Source of the DNA: Paragordius varius
Lineage: Eukaryota; Nematomorpha
Direction of reading: 5' to 3'
Length of the DNA stretch: 64,000 nucleotides
NCBI GenBank assembly: GCA_964247055.1
Contig: OZ176052.1
Location: 13,020,001 to 13,084,000, forward strand
The number at the start of each line of letters is the position of its first letter. Within the stretch, counting starts at the first letter, position 1. A program made the translations under genes and the position numbers. The notes beneath the pieces are model-generated. The model did no database searches, was not told the DNA's origin, and saw only the letters and a list, made by a program, of their open reading frames with translations. Below are positions 54,430-64,000 of the stretch, one piece after another.

Positions 54430-55358
54430 ACATACTCTTAGCAAGACTACATGAAAATATAGAGATAATTTGACAAACTCTTTCATATCCGATTTTTAAA
54501 ACGATACTTTGAAAATTAATGTATAAAACTAGTCGTATCAATAAATCGCATCAATACTCAAGTTAAACTTTGTCCTTAAAAATCGGATATTGGTCACGGG
54601 TGAACAAAATTATTTTTTATACATTCTCTTAGTAGGACTACATCAAAATATATAGATAGTTTGGCAAACTGTTTCATATCCGATTTTTACAACGATACTT
54701 TAAAAATTAATGTAAAAAACTAGTCGCATCAATACTCAAGTTAAACTTAGTCCTTAAAAATCGAATATTGGTCACCGGTGAACAAAACTATTTTTTATAC
54801 ATACTCTTAGCAAGACTACATGAAAATATAGAGATAATTTGACAAACTCTTTCATATCCGATTTTTAAAACGATACTTTGAAAATTAATGTATAAAACTA
54901 GTCGTATCAATAAATCGCATCAATACTCAAGTTAAACTTTGTCCTTAAAAATCGGATATTGGTCACGGGTGAACAAAATTATTTTTTATACATTCTCTTA
55001 GTATTACTACATCAAAATATATAGATAGTTTGGCAAACTGTTTCATATCCGATTTTTACAACGATACTTTAAAAATTATGGTATTAAACCAGTCGCATCA
55101 ATACTCAAGTTAAACTTTGTCCTTAAAAATCGGATATTGGTCACCGGTGAACAAAACTATTTTTTATACATACTCTTAGCAAGACTACATGAAAATATAG
55201 AGATAATTTGACAAACTCTTTCATATCCGATTTTTAAAACGATACTTTGAAAATTAATGTATAAAACTAGTCGTATCAATAAATCGCATCAATACTCAAG
55301 TTAAACTTTGTCCTTAAAAATCGGATAATGGTCACCGGTGAACAAAATTATTTTTTAT
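54430..55358 (+). repeat. 2-mer HOR of 369 bp, two and a half copies
   Basis: Acatactc heads at 54430, 54799 and 55168 are 369 bp apart. Each long monomer (191 bp) has acatgaaaatatag, tttttaaaacg, tttgaaaatt and the 13-bp insertion; the partner monomer (178 bp) is of atatatagatag type. The acatgaaaa change is found only here, so the amplification happened after this base change. One partner monomer has gtattactac. This is the smallest HOR in the window. Confidence 0.9.
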
Positions 55359-58300
55359 ACATTCTCTTAGTAAGACTACATCAAAATATAGAGATAGTTT
55401 GACAAACTCTTTCATATCCGATTTATACAACGATACTTTAAAAATTAATGTATAAAACTAGTCGTATCAATAAATCGCATCAATACTAAAGTTAAACTTT
55501 GTCCTTAAAAATCGGATATTGGTCACGGGTGAACAAAATTATTTTTTATACATTCTCTTAGTAGGACTACATCAAAATATAGAGATAGTTTGACAAACTC
55601 TTTCATATCCGATTTTTACAACGATACTTTAAAAATTATGGTATTAAACCAGTCGCATCAATACTCAAGTTAAACTTTGTCCTTAAAAATCGGATATTGG
55701 TCACCGGTGAACAAAACTATTTTTTATACATACTCTTAGCAAGACTACATCAAAATATAGAGATAATTTGACAAACTCTTTCATATCCGATTTTTACAAC
55801 GATACTTTAAAAATTAATGTATAAAACTAGGCGTATCAATAAATCGCATCAATACTCAAGTTAAACTTTGTCCTTAAAAATCGGATATTGGTCACCGGTG
55901 AACAAAATTAATTTTTATACATTCTCTTAGTAGGACTACATCAAAATATATAGATAGTTTGGCAAACTGTTTCATATCCGATTTTTACAACGATACTTTA
56001 AAAATTAATGTAAAAAACTAGTCGCATCAATACTCAAGTTAAACTTTGTCCTTAAAAATCGGATATTGGTCACCGGTGAACAAAATTAATTTTTATACAT
56101 TCTCTTAGTAGGACTACATCAAAATATAGAGATAGTTTGGCAAACTGTTTCATATCCGATTTTTACAACGATACTTTAAAAATTAATGTATAAAACTAGT
56201 CGCATCAATACTCAAGTTAAACTTTGTCCTTAAAAATCGAATATTGGTCACCGGTGAACAAAATATATTTTTATACATTCTCTTAGTAAGACTACATCAA
56301 AATATAGAAATAGTTTGACAAACTCTTTCATATCCGATTTTTACAACGATACTTTAAAAATTATGGTATTAAACCAGTCGCATCAATACTCAAGTTAAAC
56401 TTTGTCCTTAAAAATCGGATATTGGTCACCGGTGAACAAAACTATTTTTTATACATACTCTTAGCAAGACTACATCAAAATATAGAGATAATTTGACAAA
56501 CTCTTTCATATCCGATTTTTACAACGATACTTTAAAAATTAATGTATAAAACTAGGCGTATCAATAAATCGCATCAATACTCAAGTTAAACTTTGTCCTT
56601 AAAAATCGGATATTGGTCACCGGTGAACAAAATTAATTTTATACATTCTCTTAGTAGGACTACATCAAAATATATAGATAGTTTGGCAAACTGTTTCATA
56701 TCCGATTTTTACAACGATACTTTAAAAATTAATGTAAAAAACTAGTCGCATCAATACTCAAGTTAAACTTAGTCCTTAAAAATCGAATATTGGTCACCGG
56801 TGAACAAAATTTATTTTTATACATTCTCTTAGTAAGACTACATCAAAATATAGAAATAGTTTGACAAACTCTTTCATATCCGATTTTTACAACGATACTT
56901 TAAAAATTATGGTATTAAACCAGTCGCATCAATACTCAAGTTAAACTTTGTCCTTAAAAATCGGATATTGGTCACCGGTGAACAAAACTATTTTTTATAC
57001 ATACTCTTAGCAAGACTACATCAAAATATAGAGATAATTTGACAAACTCTTTCATATCCGATTTTTAAAACGATACTTTGAAAATTAATGTATAAAACTA
57101 GTCGTATCAATAAATCGCATCAATACTCAAGTTAAACTCTGTCCTTAAAAATCGGATATTGGTCACGGGTGAACAAAATTATTTTTTATACATTCTCTTA
57201 GTAGGACTACATCAAAATATAGAGATAGTTTGACAAACTCTTTCATATCCGATTTTTACAACGATACTTTAAAAATTATGGTATTAAACCAGTCGCATCA
57301 ATACTCAAGTTAAACTTTGTCCTTAAAAATCGGATATTGGTCACCGGTGAACAAAACTATTTTTTATACATACTCTTAGCAAGACTACATCAAAATATAG
57401 AGATAATTTGACAAACTCTTTCATATCCGATTTTTACAACGATACTTTAAAAATTAATGTATAAAACTAGGCGTATCAATAAATCGCATCAATACTCAAG
57501 TTAAACTTTGTCCTTAAAAATCGGATATTGGTCACCGGTGAACAAAATTAATTTTTATACATTCTCTTAGTAGGACTACATCAAAATATATAGATAGTTT
57601 GGCAAACTGTTTCATATCCGATTTTTACAACGATACTTTAAAAATTAATGTAAAAAACTAGTCGCATCAATACTCAAGTTAAACTTTGTCCTTAAAAATC
57701 GGATATTGGTCACCGGTGAACAAAATTAATTTTTATACATTCTCTTAGTAGGACTACATCAAAATATAGAGATAGTTTGGCAAACTGTTTCATATCCGAT
57801 TTTTACAACGATACTTTAAAAATTAATGTATAAAACTAGTCGCATCAATACTCAAGTTAAACTTTGTCCTTAAAAATCGAATATTGGTCACCGGTGAACA
57901 AAATATATTTTTATACATTCTCTTAGTAAGACTACATCAAAATATAGAAATAGTTTGACAAACTCTTTCATATCCGATTTTTACAACGATACTTTAAAAA
58001 TTATGGTATTAAACCAGTCGCATCAATACTCAAGTTAAACTTTGTCCTTAAAAATCGGATATTGGTCACCGGTGAACAAAACTATTTTTTATACATACTC
58101 TTAGCAAGACTACATCAAAATATAGAGATAATTTGACAAACTCTTTCATATCCGATTTTTACAACGATACTTTAAAAATTAATGTATAAAACTAGGCGTA
58201 TCAATAAATCGCATCAATACTCAAGTTAAACTTTGTCCTTAAAAATCGGATATTGGTCACCGGTGAACAAAATTAATTTTTATACATTCTCTTAGTAGGA

Positions 58301-58436
58301 CTACATCAAAATATATAGATAGTTTGGCAAACTGTTTCATATCCGATTTTTACAACGATACTTTAAAAATTAATGTAAAAAACTAGTCGCATCAATACTC
58401 AAGTTAAACTTTGTCCTTAAAAATCGAATATTGGTC
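55359..58436 (+). repeat. 4-mer cassettes, third to fifth repeats
   Basis: Acatactc heads at 55728, 56453, 56999, 57368 and 58093 show spacings of 725, 546, 369 and 725. This is the same 725/369/725 rhythm as 16898-18717 with one 3-mer spacing inserted, so whole cassettes were added or removed by exchange. One monomer near 56631 has a T run shortened by one. A private change gttaaactctgtcc lies near 57131. Confidence 0.82.
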
Positions 58437-61190
58437 ACCGGTGAACAAAATTATTTTTTATACATTCTCTTAGTAAGACTACATCAAAATATAGAAATAG
58501 TTTGACAAACTCTTTCATATCCGATTTTTACAACGATACTTTAAAAATTATGGTATTAAACCAGTCGCATCAATACTCAAGTTAAACTTTGTCCTTAAAA
58601 ATCGAATATTGGTCACCGGTGAACAAAATTTTTTTTTATACATTCTCTTAGTAATACTACATCAAAATATAGAAATAGTTTGAAAAACTCTTTCATATCC
58701 GATTTTTACAACGATACTTTAAAAATTAATGTATTAAACTAGTCGCATCAATACTCAAGTTTAACTTTGTCCTTAAAAATCGAATATTGGTCACCGGTGA
58801 ACAAAATTATTTATTATACATTCTCTTAGTAAGACTACATCAAAATATAGAAATAGTTTGACAAACTCTTTCATATCCGATTTTTAAAACGATACTTTAA
58901 AAATTAATGTATTAAACTAGTCGCATCAATACTCAAGTTAAACTTTGTCCTTAAAAATCGGATATTGGTCACCGGTGAACAAAATAGTTTTTTATACATT
59001 CTCTTAGTAAGACTACATCAAAATATAGAAATAGTTTGACAAACTCTTTCATATCCGATTTTTACAACGATACTTTAAAAATTAATGTATTAAACTAGTC
59101 GCATCAATACTCAAGTTAAACTTTGTCCTTAAAAATCGGATATTGGTCACCGGTGAATAAAATTATTTTTTATACATTCTCTTAGTAGGACTACATCAAA
59201 ATAAAGAGATAGTTTGGCAAACTGTTTCATATCCGATTTTTACAACGATATTTTAAAAATTAATGTATAAAACTAGTCGCATCAATACTCAAGTTAAATT
59301 TTGTCCTTAAAAATGGGATATTGGTCACCGGAGAACAAAACTATTTTTTATACATTCTCTTAGTAAGACTACATCAAAATATAGAGATAGTTGGACAAAC
59401 TCTTTCATATCCTATTTTTACAACGATACTTTAAAAATTAATGTAATTAACTAGTCGCATTACTCAAGTTAAACTTTGTCCTTAAAAATCGGATATTGGT
59501 CACCGGTGAACAAAATAATTTTTTATACATTCTCTTAGTAAGACTACATCAAAATATAGAAATAGTTTGACAAACTCTTTCATATCCGATTTTTACAACG
59601 ATACTTTAAAAATTTATGTATTAAACTAGTCGCATCAATACTCAAGTTAAACTTTGTCCTTAAAAATCGGATATTGGTCACCGGTGAATAAAATTATTTT
59701 TTATACATTCTCTTAGTAGGACTACATCAAAATATAGAGATAGTTTGGCAAACTCTTTCATATCCGATTTTTACATTGATACTTTAAAAATTATGGTATT
59801 AAACCAGTCGCATCAATACTCAAGTTAAACTTTGTCCTTAAAAATCGAATATTGGTCACCGGTGAACAAAATTATTTTTTATACATTCTCTTAGTAAGAC
59901 TACATCAAAATATAGAAATAGTTTGACAAACTCTTTCATATCCGATTTTTAAAACGATACTTTAAAAATTAATGTATTAAACTAGTCGCATAAATACTCA
60001 AGTTAAACTTTGTCCTTAAAAATTGGATATTGGTCACCGGTGAACAAAACTATTTTTTATACATTCTCTTAGTAAGACTACATCAAAATATAGAGATAGT
60101 TTGACAAACTCTTTCATATCCGATTTTTACAACGATACTTTAAAAATTAATGTATTAAACTAGTCTCATTACTCAAGTTAAACTTTGTCATTAAAAATCG
60201 GATATTGGTCACCGGTGAACAAAACTATTTTTTATACATTCTCTTAGTAAGACTACATCAAAATATAGAGATAGTTTGACAAACTCTTTCATATCCGATT
60301 TTTACAACGATACTTTAAAAATTAATGTATTAAACTAGTCTCATTACTCAAGTTAAACTTTGTCATTAAAAATCGGATATTGGTCACCGGTGAAAAAAAG
60401 TATTTTTTATACATTCTCTTAGTAAGACTACATCCAAATATAGAGATAGTTTTACAAACTCTTTCATATCCGATTTTTACAACGATACATTAAAAATTAA
60501 TGTGTTAGTCGCATCAATACTCAAGTTAAATTTTGTCCTTAAAAATCGAATATTGGTCACCGGTGAACAAAATTATTTTTTATACATTCTCTTAGTAAGA
60601 CTACATCAAAATATAGAAATAGTTTGACAAACTCTTTCATATCCGATTTTTGAAACGATACTTTAAAAATTAATGTATAAAACTAGTCGTATCAATAAAT
60701 CGCATCAATACTCAAGTTAAACTTTGTCCTTAAAAATCGGATATTGGTCACGGGTGAACAAAATTATTTTTTATACATTCTCTTAGTAGGACTACATCAA
60801 AATATAGAGATAGTTTGGCAAACTCTTTCATATCCGATTTTTACAACGATACTTTAAAAATTAATGTATTAAACTAGTCGCATCAATACTCAAGTTAAAC
60901 TTTGTCCTTAAAAATCGGATATTGGTCACCGGTGAATAAAATTATTTTTTATACATTCTCTTAGTAGGACTACATCAAAATATAGAGATAGTTTGGCAAA
61001 CTGTTCATATCCGATTTTTACAACGATACTTTAAAAATTAATGTATAAAACTAGTCGCATCAATACTCAAGTTAAATTTTGTCCTTAAAAATGGGATATT
61101 GGTCACCGGTGAACAAAACTATGTTTTATACATTCTCTTAGTAAGACTACATCAAAATAAAGAGATAGTTTGACAAACTCTTTCATATCC

Positions 61191-62248
61191 GATTTTTACA
61201 ACGATACTTTAAAAATTAATGTATAAAACTAGTCGCATCAATACTCACGTTAAATTTTGTCCTTAAAAATGGGATATTGGTCACCGGTGAACAAAACTAT
61301 TTTTTATACATTCTCTTAGTAAGACTACATCCAAATATAGAGATAGTTTTACAAACTCTTTCATATCCGATTTTTACAACGATACTTTAAAAATTAATGT
61401 ATTAAACTAGTCTCATTACTCAAGTTAAACTTTGTCATTAAAAATCGGATATTGGTCACCGGTGAAAAAAATTATTTTTTATACATTCTCTTAGTAAGAC
61501 TACATCCAAATATAGAAATAGTTTGACAAACTCTTTCATATCCGATTTTTACAACGATACTTTAAAAATTAATGTATTAAACTAGTCGCATCAATACTCA
61601 AGTTAAACTTTGTCCTTAAAAATCGAATATTGGTCACCGGTGAACAAAATTATTTTTTATACATTCTCTTAGTAAGACTACATCAAAATATAGAAATAGT
61701 TTGACAAACTCTTTCATATCCGATTTTTAAAACGATACTTTAAAAATTAATGTATAAAACTAGTCGTATCAATAAATCGCATCAATACTCAAGTTAAACT
61801 TTGTCCTTAAAAATCGGATATTGGTCACGGGTGAACAAAATTATTTTTTATACATTCTCTTAGTAGGACTACATCAAAATATAGAGATAGTTTGGCAAAC
61901 TCTTTCATATCCGATTTTTACAACGATACTTTAAAAATTAATGTATTAAACTAGTCGCATCAATACTCAAGTTAAACTTTGTCCTTAAAAATCGGATATT
62001 GGTCACCGGTTAATAAAATTATTTTTTATACATTCTCTTAGTAGGACTACATCAAAATATAGAGATAGTTTGGCAAACTGTTTCATATCCGATTTTTACA
62101 ACGATACTTTAAAAATTAATGTATAAAACTAGTCGCATCAATACTCAAGTTAAATTTTGTCCTTAAAAATGGGATATTGGTCACGGGTGAACAAAATTAT
62201 TTTTTATACATTCTCTTAGTAGGACTACATCAAAATATAGAGATAGTT
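61191..62248 (+). repeat. Monomers related to 25.4-26.4 kb
   Basis: Six monomers with cgtcaat-type standard bodies, gtctcattactc, acatccaaatatag, the 13-bp insertion, tcacgggtga (twice) and accggttaataaaatt. The order resembles 25440-26400 but with tcaccggttaat in place of tcacaggttaat. A single change ctcacgttaaa (about 61245) is private to this stretch. Confidence 0.75.
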
Positions 62249-63380
62249 TGGCAAACTGTTTCATATCCGATTTTTACAACGATACTTTAAAAATTAATGT
62301 ATTAAAATAGTCGCATCAATACTCAAGTTAAACTTTGTCCTTAAAAATCGGATATTGGTCACCGGTGAACAAAATTATTTTTTATACATTCTCTTAGCAA
62401 GACTACATCAAAATATAGAGATAGTTTGACAAACTCTTTCATATCCGATTTTTACAACGATACTTTAAAAATTATGGTATTAAACTAGTCGCATCAATAC
62501 TCAAATTAAACTTTGTCCTTAAAAATCGGATATTGGTCACCGGTGAACAAAATTATTTTTTATATATTCTCTTAGCAAGACTACATCATAATATAGAGAT
62601 AGTTTGACAAACTCGTTCATATCCGATTTTTACAACTATACTTTAAATATTAATGTATTAAACTTGTCGCATCAATACTCAAGTCAAATTATGTCCTTAA
62701 AAATGGGATATTGATCACTGGTGAACAAAACTATTTTTTATACATTCTCTAGTAAGACTACATCAAAATATAGAGATAGTTTGACAAACTCTTTCATATC
62801 CGATTTTTACAACGATACTTTAAATATTAATGTATTAAACTTGTCGCATCAATACTCAAGTCAAATTATGTCCTTAAAAATGGGATATTGATCACTGGTG
62901 AACAAAACTATTTTTTATACATTCTCTAGTAAGACTACATCAAAATATAGAGATAGTTTGACAAACTCTTTCATATCCGATTTTTACAACGATACTTTAT
63001 AAATTAATGTATAAAACAAGTCGTATCAATAAGTCGCATCAATACTCAAGTTAAACTTTGTCCTTAATATTGGTCACCGGTGAGAATAATTTTTTATACA
63101 TTCTCTTAGTAAGACTACATCAAAATATAGAGATAGTTTAAAAAACTCTTTCATATCCGATTTTTACAACGATACTTTAAAAATTAATGTATAAAAGTAG
63201 TCGCATCAATACTCAAGTCAAATTATGTCCTTAAAAATGGGATATTGATCACCGGTGAACAAAACTATTTTATACATTCTCTTAGTAAGACTACATCAAA
63301 ATATAGAGATAGTTTGGCAAACTCTTTCATATCCGATTTTTACAACGATACTTTAAAAATTATGGTATTAAACTAGTCGC
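62249..63380 (+). repeat. Duplicate D, copy of about 33.4-34.4 kb
   Basis: Markers recur from upstream: gtattaaaatag (33471 and 62299, spacing 28828), then acaagtcg, ccttaatattgg (34064 and 63069, spacing 29005) and gatagtttaaaaaactc. The increase of 177 bp comes from one extra monomer here: two neighbouring units with aaatattaatg and gatcactgg (about 62713 and 62890). Part of the order is also shared with 35.5-36.1 kb. Confidence 0.85.
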
Positions 63381-64000
63381 ATCAATACTCAAGTTAAACT
63401 TTGTCCTTAAAATCGGATATTGGTCACCGGTGAACAAAAAAATTTTTTTATACATTCTCTTAGCAAGACTACATCAAAATATAGAAATAGTTTGACAAAC
63501 TCTTTCATATCCGATTTTTACAACGATACTTTAAAAATTAATGTATAAAACTAGTCGCATCAATACTCAAGTTAAATTTTGTCCTTAAAAATGGGATATT
63601 GGTCACCGGTGAAAAAAATTATTTTTTATACATTCTCTTAGTAAGACTACATCCAAATATAGAGATAGTTTTACAAACTCTTTCATATCCGATTTTTACA
63701 AGGATACATTAAAATTTAGTGTATAAAACTAGTCGCATCAATACTCAAGTTAAACTTTGTCCTTAAAAATCGGATATTGGTCACCGGTGAACAAAATTAT
63801 TTTTTATACATTCTCTTAGCAAGACTACATCAAAATATAGAGATAGTTTGACAAACTCTTTCATATCCGATTTTTACAACGATACTTTAAAAATTATGGT
63901 ATTAAACTAGTCGCATCAATACTCAAGTTAAACTTTGTCCTTAAAAATCGGATATTGGTCACCGGTGAACAAAAAAATTTTTTTATACATTCTCTTAGCA
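63381..64000 (+). repeat. Terminal monomers, array continues
   Basis: Monomers with ccttaaaatcgg, gaacaaaaaaattttttt tails and acaaggatacattaaaatttag, each resembling units near 30 and 33 kb but in a new order. The last bases are the head of a further gcaagac monomer, so the array extends beyond the window. Confidence 0.85.

Larger units (their letters stand above)
48686..61190 (+). repeat. Large duplicate C, copy 2
   Basis: Second copy of 11141-25040. It is about 1.4 kb shorter, by loss or lack of gain of whole monomers near 49.6, 51.9-52.4 and 53.3 kb and of one 531-bp unit near 59.8 kb, with local gains at 54.4-56.5 and 60.2 kb. Agreement ends after the actatgttttatac tail at about 61118 (partner 24961). 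Because the partner has no equivalent of the extra 2-mer repeats at 54430-55358, both copies have evolved separately since duplication. Confidence 0.85.
1..64000 (+). repeat. Tandem satellite array, 178-bp monomer, whole window
   Basis: Every part of the window is built from one monomer of about 178 bp, recognisable by the ordered landmarks acattctctt, actacatc, aaactctttcatatccg, acgatactttaaaaatt, tcaatactcaagttaaac, gtccttaaaaatcg and tcaccggtga. The first monomer starts lie at 3, 181, 372, 550, 728, 906, 1097, 1274, 1452, 1630 and 1808, giving spacings of 177-178 bp, or 191 bp when a 13-bp insertion is present. All monomers read in the same direction; I saw no inverted unit and no foreign insertion. 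The array continues past both ends. Because 178 is 1 modulo 3 and each frame of the monomer contains stops, no open frame can run through several monomers, so no coding gene is present. The family is not one I recognise. A centromeric, pericentromeric or subtelomeric location is inferred from unit size and HOR structure; it is not seen directly. Strand is a naming choice. Confidence 0.98.

Noticed and set aside
1-64000. Protein-coding genes or long open reading frames
   Set aside because: The 178-bp period shifts the frame by one each monomer and every frame contains stops, so any open frame ends within about one or two monomers. Any short frame is satellite sequence repeated hundreds of times.
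1-64000. CRISPR array
   Set aside because: The repeats are contiguous 178-191 bp units with no short direct repeat separated by unique spacers, and no cas genes are present.
1-64000. Retroelement or virus-like insertion
   Set aside because: No break in monomer phase longer than small indels was seen, and no long terminal repeats or coding remnants.
1-64000. Ribosomal DNA spacer or telomeric repeat
   Set aside because: No rRNA sequence and no short G-rich telomere-type repeat occurs anywhere in the window.

Overview
The whole 64 kb window is one uninterrupted tandem satellite DNA array. The basic unit is about 178 bp, AT-rich (about 28% G+C in the monomer at 3-180), and repeats head-to-tail in a single orientation from the first base to the last. 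I estimate 355-360 monomers. I found no protein-coding gene, RNA gene, transposon insertion, inverted monomer or stretch of unique sequence. A nucleosome-sized satellite with higher-order repeats (HORs) over this length points to a eukaryotic chromosome, most plausibly centromeric, pericentromeric or subtelomeric heterochromatin. I do not recognise the family. It does not match what I remember of human alpha satellite, Arabidopsis CEN180, Brassica CentBr, rice CentO or maize CentC, so I do not name an organism; plant or insect would both fit.

Monomer anatomy (numbered from the start of acattctctt, as in 3-180): a variable head (1-50), a 14-bp arm atatccgattttta (56-69), a conserved middle, a site at about 103-115 where a 13-bp imperfect tandem duplication turns the 178-bp unit into a 191-bp unit, the complementary 14-bp arm taaaaatcggatat (135-148; many monomers carry one mismatch), a 10-bp perfect palindrome tcaccggtga (152-161), and an AT tail of variable T-run length (162-178). 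Each monomer therefore carries two dyad symmetries lying 3 bp apart.

Layout. 372-3240: 8-mer HOR (1433-1436 bp) in two copies. 3241-4840: 3-mer HOR (about 534 bp). 5388-7549: 6-mer HOR (1081 bp) twice. 8084-10784 and 12409-14937: the same segment repeated 4.3 kb apart, with a 4-mer (about 720 bp) HOR at 10066-11331. 16720-18907: 1094-bp 6-mer twice. 19264-21290 and 22847-24870: a 3.58-kb-spaced duplication with a nested 531-bp 3-mer at 23203-24264. 24871-29101: monomers with 3-bp deletions and a 900-bp 5-mer. 29102-37277: divergent, deletion-bearing monomers with duplications of 3203 and 1783 bp spacing. 37278-48685: a family of 1089-bp 6-mers and 545-bp 3-mers, nested and locally amplified. 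48686-61190: a second copy of most of 11141-25040, displaced by 36-37.5 kb, with whole-monomer gains and losses and a local 369-bp 2-mer. 62249-63380: a copy of about 33.4-34.4 kb. The window starts and ends inside the array.

The picture is of an actively homogenising array: the same monomer variants are reshuffled into HORs of 2, 3, 4, 5, 6, 8 and about 10 monomers, and blocks above 10 kb have been copied. HOR spacings were obtained by hand from shared rare variants; block edges are accurate to roughly one monomer except where monomer starts were counted.
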